Positions 63,185 through 64,000 of a DNA stretch of 64,000 bases are shown here, piece by piece; position 1 is the stretch's first letter, and each line of letters opens with the position of its first letter. The stretch covers positions 686,775 to 750,774 of the forward strand of contig NZ_DJJS01000007.1 of the NCBI RefSeq assembly GCF_002434265.1. Reading direction: 5' to 3'. The position numbers and the translations under genes were made by a program. This DNA is from Pseudomonas sp. UBA6562. GTDB taxonomy: Bacteria; Pseudomonadota; Gammaproteobacteria; Pseudomonadales; Pseudomonadaceae. A model generated the notes under the pieces. The model had not been told where the DNA came from, did not search any database, and was given only the letters and a program-made list of their open reading frames with translations.

Positions 63185-63208
63185 TAAATTCCCCCAAGAC
63201 TGGCTCGT
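63185..63208 (+). promoter_or_regulatory. PvdS-type iron-starvation promoter of pvdA
   Basis: TAAAT (63185-63189), 16 bases, CGT (63206-63208): this is the iron-starvation box recognised by the ECF sigma factor PvdS/PfrI. It lies 73 bases upstream of the pvdA start codon on the correct strand. Confidence 0.88.
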
Positions 63209-63281
63209 TCCCTTGATGTACCCGTGCAGGCGCTGCACCCCTCGGCAGGCATGCCGCTTTCCACTCCTATGGACATCCGCC

Positions 63282-64000
63282 ATGAGCCAGACTTCACCTT
63301 CAGCCCCTTTGAAAGACCTGATCGGCGTGGGCTTCGGCCCTTCCAATCTGGCTTTGGCCATCGCCCTGGAAGAACTCGCGCACACCCACGGCCATGCCCT
63401 CGATGCCCTGTTCATCGACAAGCAGACCGACTACCGCTGGCATGGCGAGACCCTGGCCAGCCAGAGCGAGCTGCAGATCTCCTTCCTCAAGGACCTGGTG
63501 TCGTTGCGCAACCCCACCAGCCCCTACAGCTTCGTCAACTACCTGCACCAGAAGCAGCGCCTGGCCGACTTCATCAACCTCGGCACGTTCTACCCCTGCC
63601 GCTTGGAATACAACGACTACCTGCGCTGGGCCGCCGAGCATTTCGCCACCCAGGCGCAATACGGCGAGCAGGTGCTGCGTATCGAGCCCGAGGTGCACCA
63701 AGGCCGGGTCGAGCACCTGCGGGTGGTCTCGCAGGACGGCCAGGGCCGGGAAATCGTGCGCCGTAGCCGTTCGGTGGTGGTGGGCACCGGCGGCACGCCG
63801 AAGATTCCGGAGATTTTCCGCAGCCTGAAGGACGACCCTCGGGTGTTTCACCACTCCCAGTACCTGAGCAGCGTCGCCAAACTCCCCTGCACCCAGGGCA
63901 AGGCCATGCGCGTCGCAGTGATCGGCTCTGGACAGAGCGCCGCCGAGGCGTTCATCGACCTCAACGACAGCTACCCGTCGGTGAAGGTCGACATGATCTT
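63282..64000 (+). CDS. pvdA: L-ornithine N5-monooxygenase (3' truncated)
   Basis: The gene runs off the window end; 239 codons are visible. It begins at the ATG at 63282 (SQTSPSAPLKDLIGVGFGPS). The FAD-binding GVGFGPSNLALAIAL is at about 14-28, the substrate region reads SELQISFLKDLVSLRNPTSP, and the NADPH-binding motif is VIGSGQSAAEAF. These are diagnostic of SidA/PvdA-type N-hydroxylating monooxygenases. The enzyme hydroxylates ornithine for the hydroxamate iron ligands of pyoverdine. The iron-starvation box upstream matches that role, and Fur control would act through PvdS. Full family length is about 440 residues. Confidence 0.95.
   Translation, partial: MSQTSPSAPLKDLIGVGFGPSNLALAIALEELAHTHGHALDALFIDKQTDYRWHGETLASQSELQISFLKDLVSLRNPTSPYSFVNYLHQKQRLADFINLGTFYPCRLEYNDYLRWAAEHFATQAQYGEQVLRIEPEVHQGRVEHLRVVSQDGQGREIVRRSRSVVVGTGGTPKIPEIFRSLKDDPRVFHHSQYLSSVAKLPCTQGKAMRVAVIGSGQSAAEAFIDLNDSYPSVKVDMI

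Noticed and set aside
63224..63828. Two frames overlapping the start of pvdA in other phases
   Set aside because: The pvdA frame has the FAD and NADPH motifs and simply lacks a stop because the window ends.

Overview
The window is about 63-64 percent GC, densely coded on both strands, and reads as a chromosomal segment of a Pseudomonas, most likely of the P. putida group. The support comes from gene content: CobE/CobM/CobF aerobic cobalamin genes, a MuxABC-OpmB type efflux operon, an MvaT-family xenogeneic silencer, a PvdS-type iron-starvation promoter in front of pvdA, and an mvaB - CrcY-like sRNA - mgtC arrangement that I recall from P. putida. I see no rRNA, tRNA, CRISPR array, prophage or complete insertion sequence.

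Layout. 1-1,722: end of a cobalamin operon (cbtA, cobE, cobM). 1,962-9,093: signalling block with a BvgA/BvgS-like two-component pair, a soluble BdlA-like PAS-PAS chemoreceptor and a GAF-PAS-HisKA_2 kinase. 9,196-12,424: gluconate uptake (gntR, gnuK, gntT) with three copies of a palindromic operator. 12,568-14,527: small secreted repeat protein, stand-alone tyrosine recombinase, DUF1652 protein. 14,538-23,492: muxABC-opmB RND operon. 23,700-31,303: tpx, serine-type transporter, alkB, LysR, TPR protein, yeast-type cytosine deaminase, an orphan CSS sensor domain and hpd. 31,609-35,647: CSS-EAL phosphodiesterase, rarD, TerC-CBS-CorC protein. 35,906-43,023: chemotaxis-like signalling operon (receiver, hybrid kinase, receiver-less CheB, CheR, CHASE3-GAF hybrid kinase with three receivers) plus a divergent receiver. 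43,030-48,144: cobF, MvaT family, gloA, shikimate dehydrogenase-like protein, pbpG. 48,204-52,170: 3-oxoacid CoA-transferase pair, divergent LysR, aldo/keto reductase, HAD phosphatase. 52,180-57,478: hybrid kinase, liuR-mvaB, CrcY-like sRNA, mgtC, DUF3203. 57,604-64,000: MocR regulator, MITE-like palindromic element, emrR-emrA-emrB, a coiled-coil protein and the start of pvdA.

How the parts fit. Catabolic control recurs. The sRNA at about 56,039-56,399 carries six A-rich Hfq/Crc (CA) motifs behind a GG-N10-GC sigma-54 promoter, so it is probably a Crc/Hfq-sequestering RNA. CA-like motifs also lie in the leaders of gntT and hpd in the same window. Signal transduction is over-represented: five histidine kinases, three stand-alone or paired response regulators, one soluble chemoreceptor, a CheB/CheR pair and one c-di-GMP phosphodiesterase.

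Most of the content is ordinary core and accessory Pseudomonas genome. I found no clear new defence or mobile system. The most rewarding items are the sRNA, the CheBR/hybrid-kinase cluster, the orphan CSS protein, the MITE-like element that supplies the mocR stop codon, and the stand-alone recombinase.
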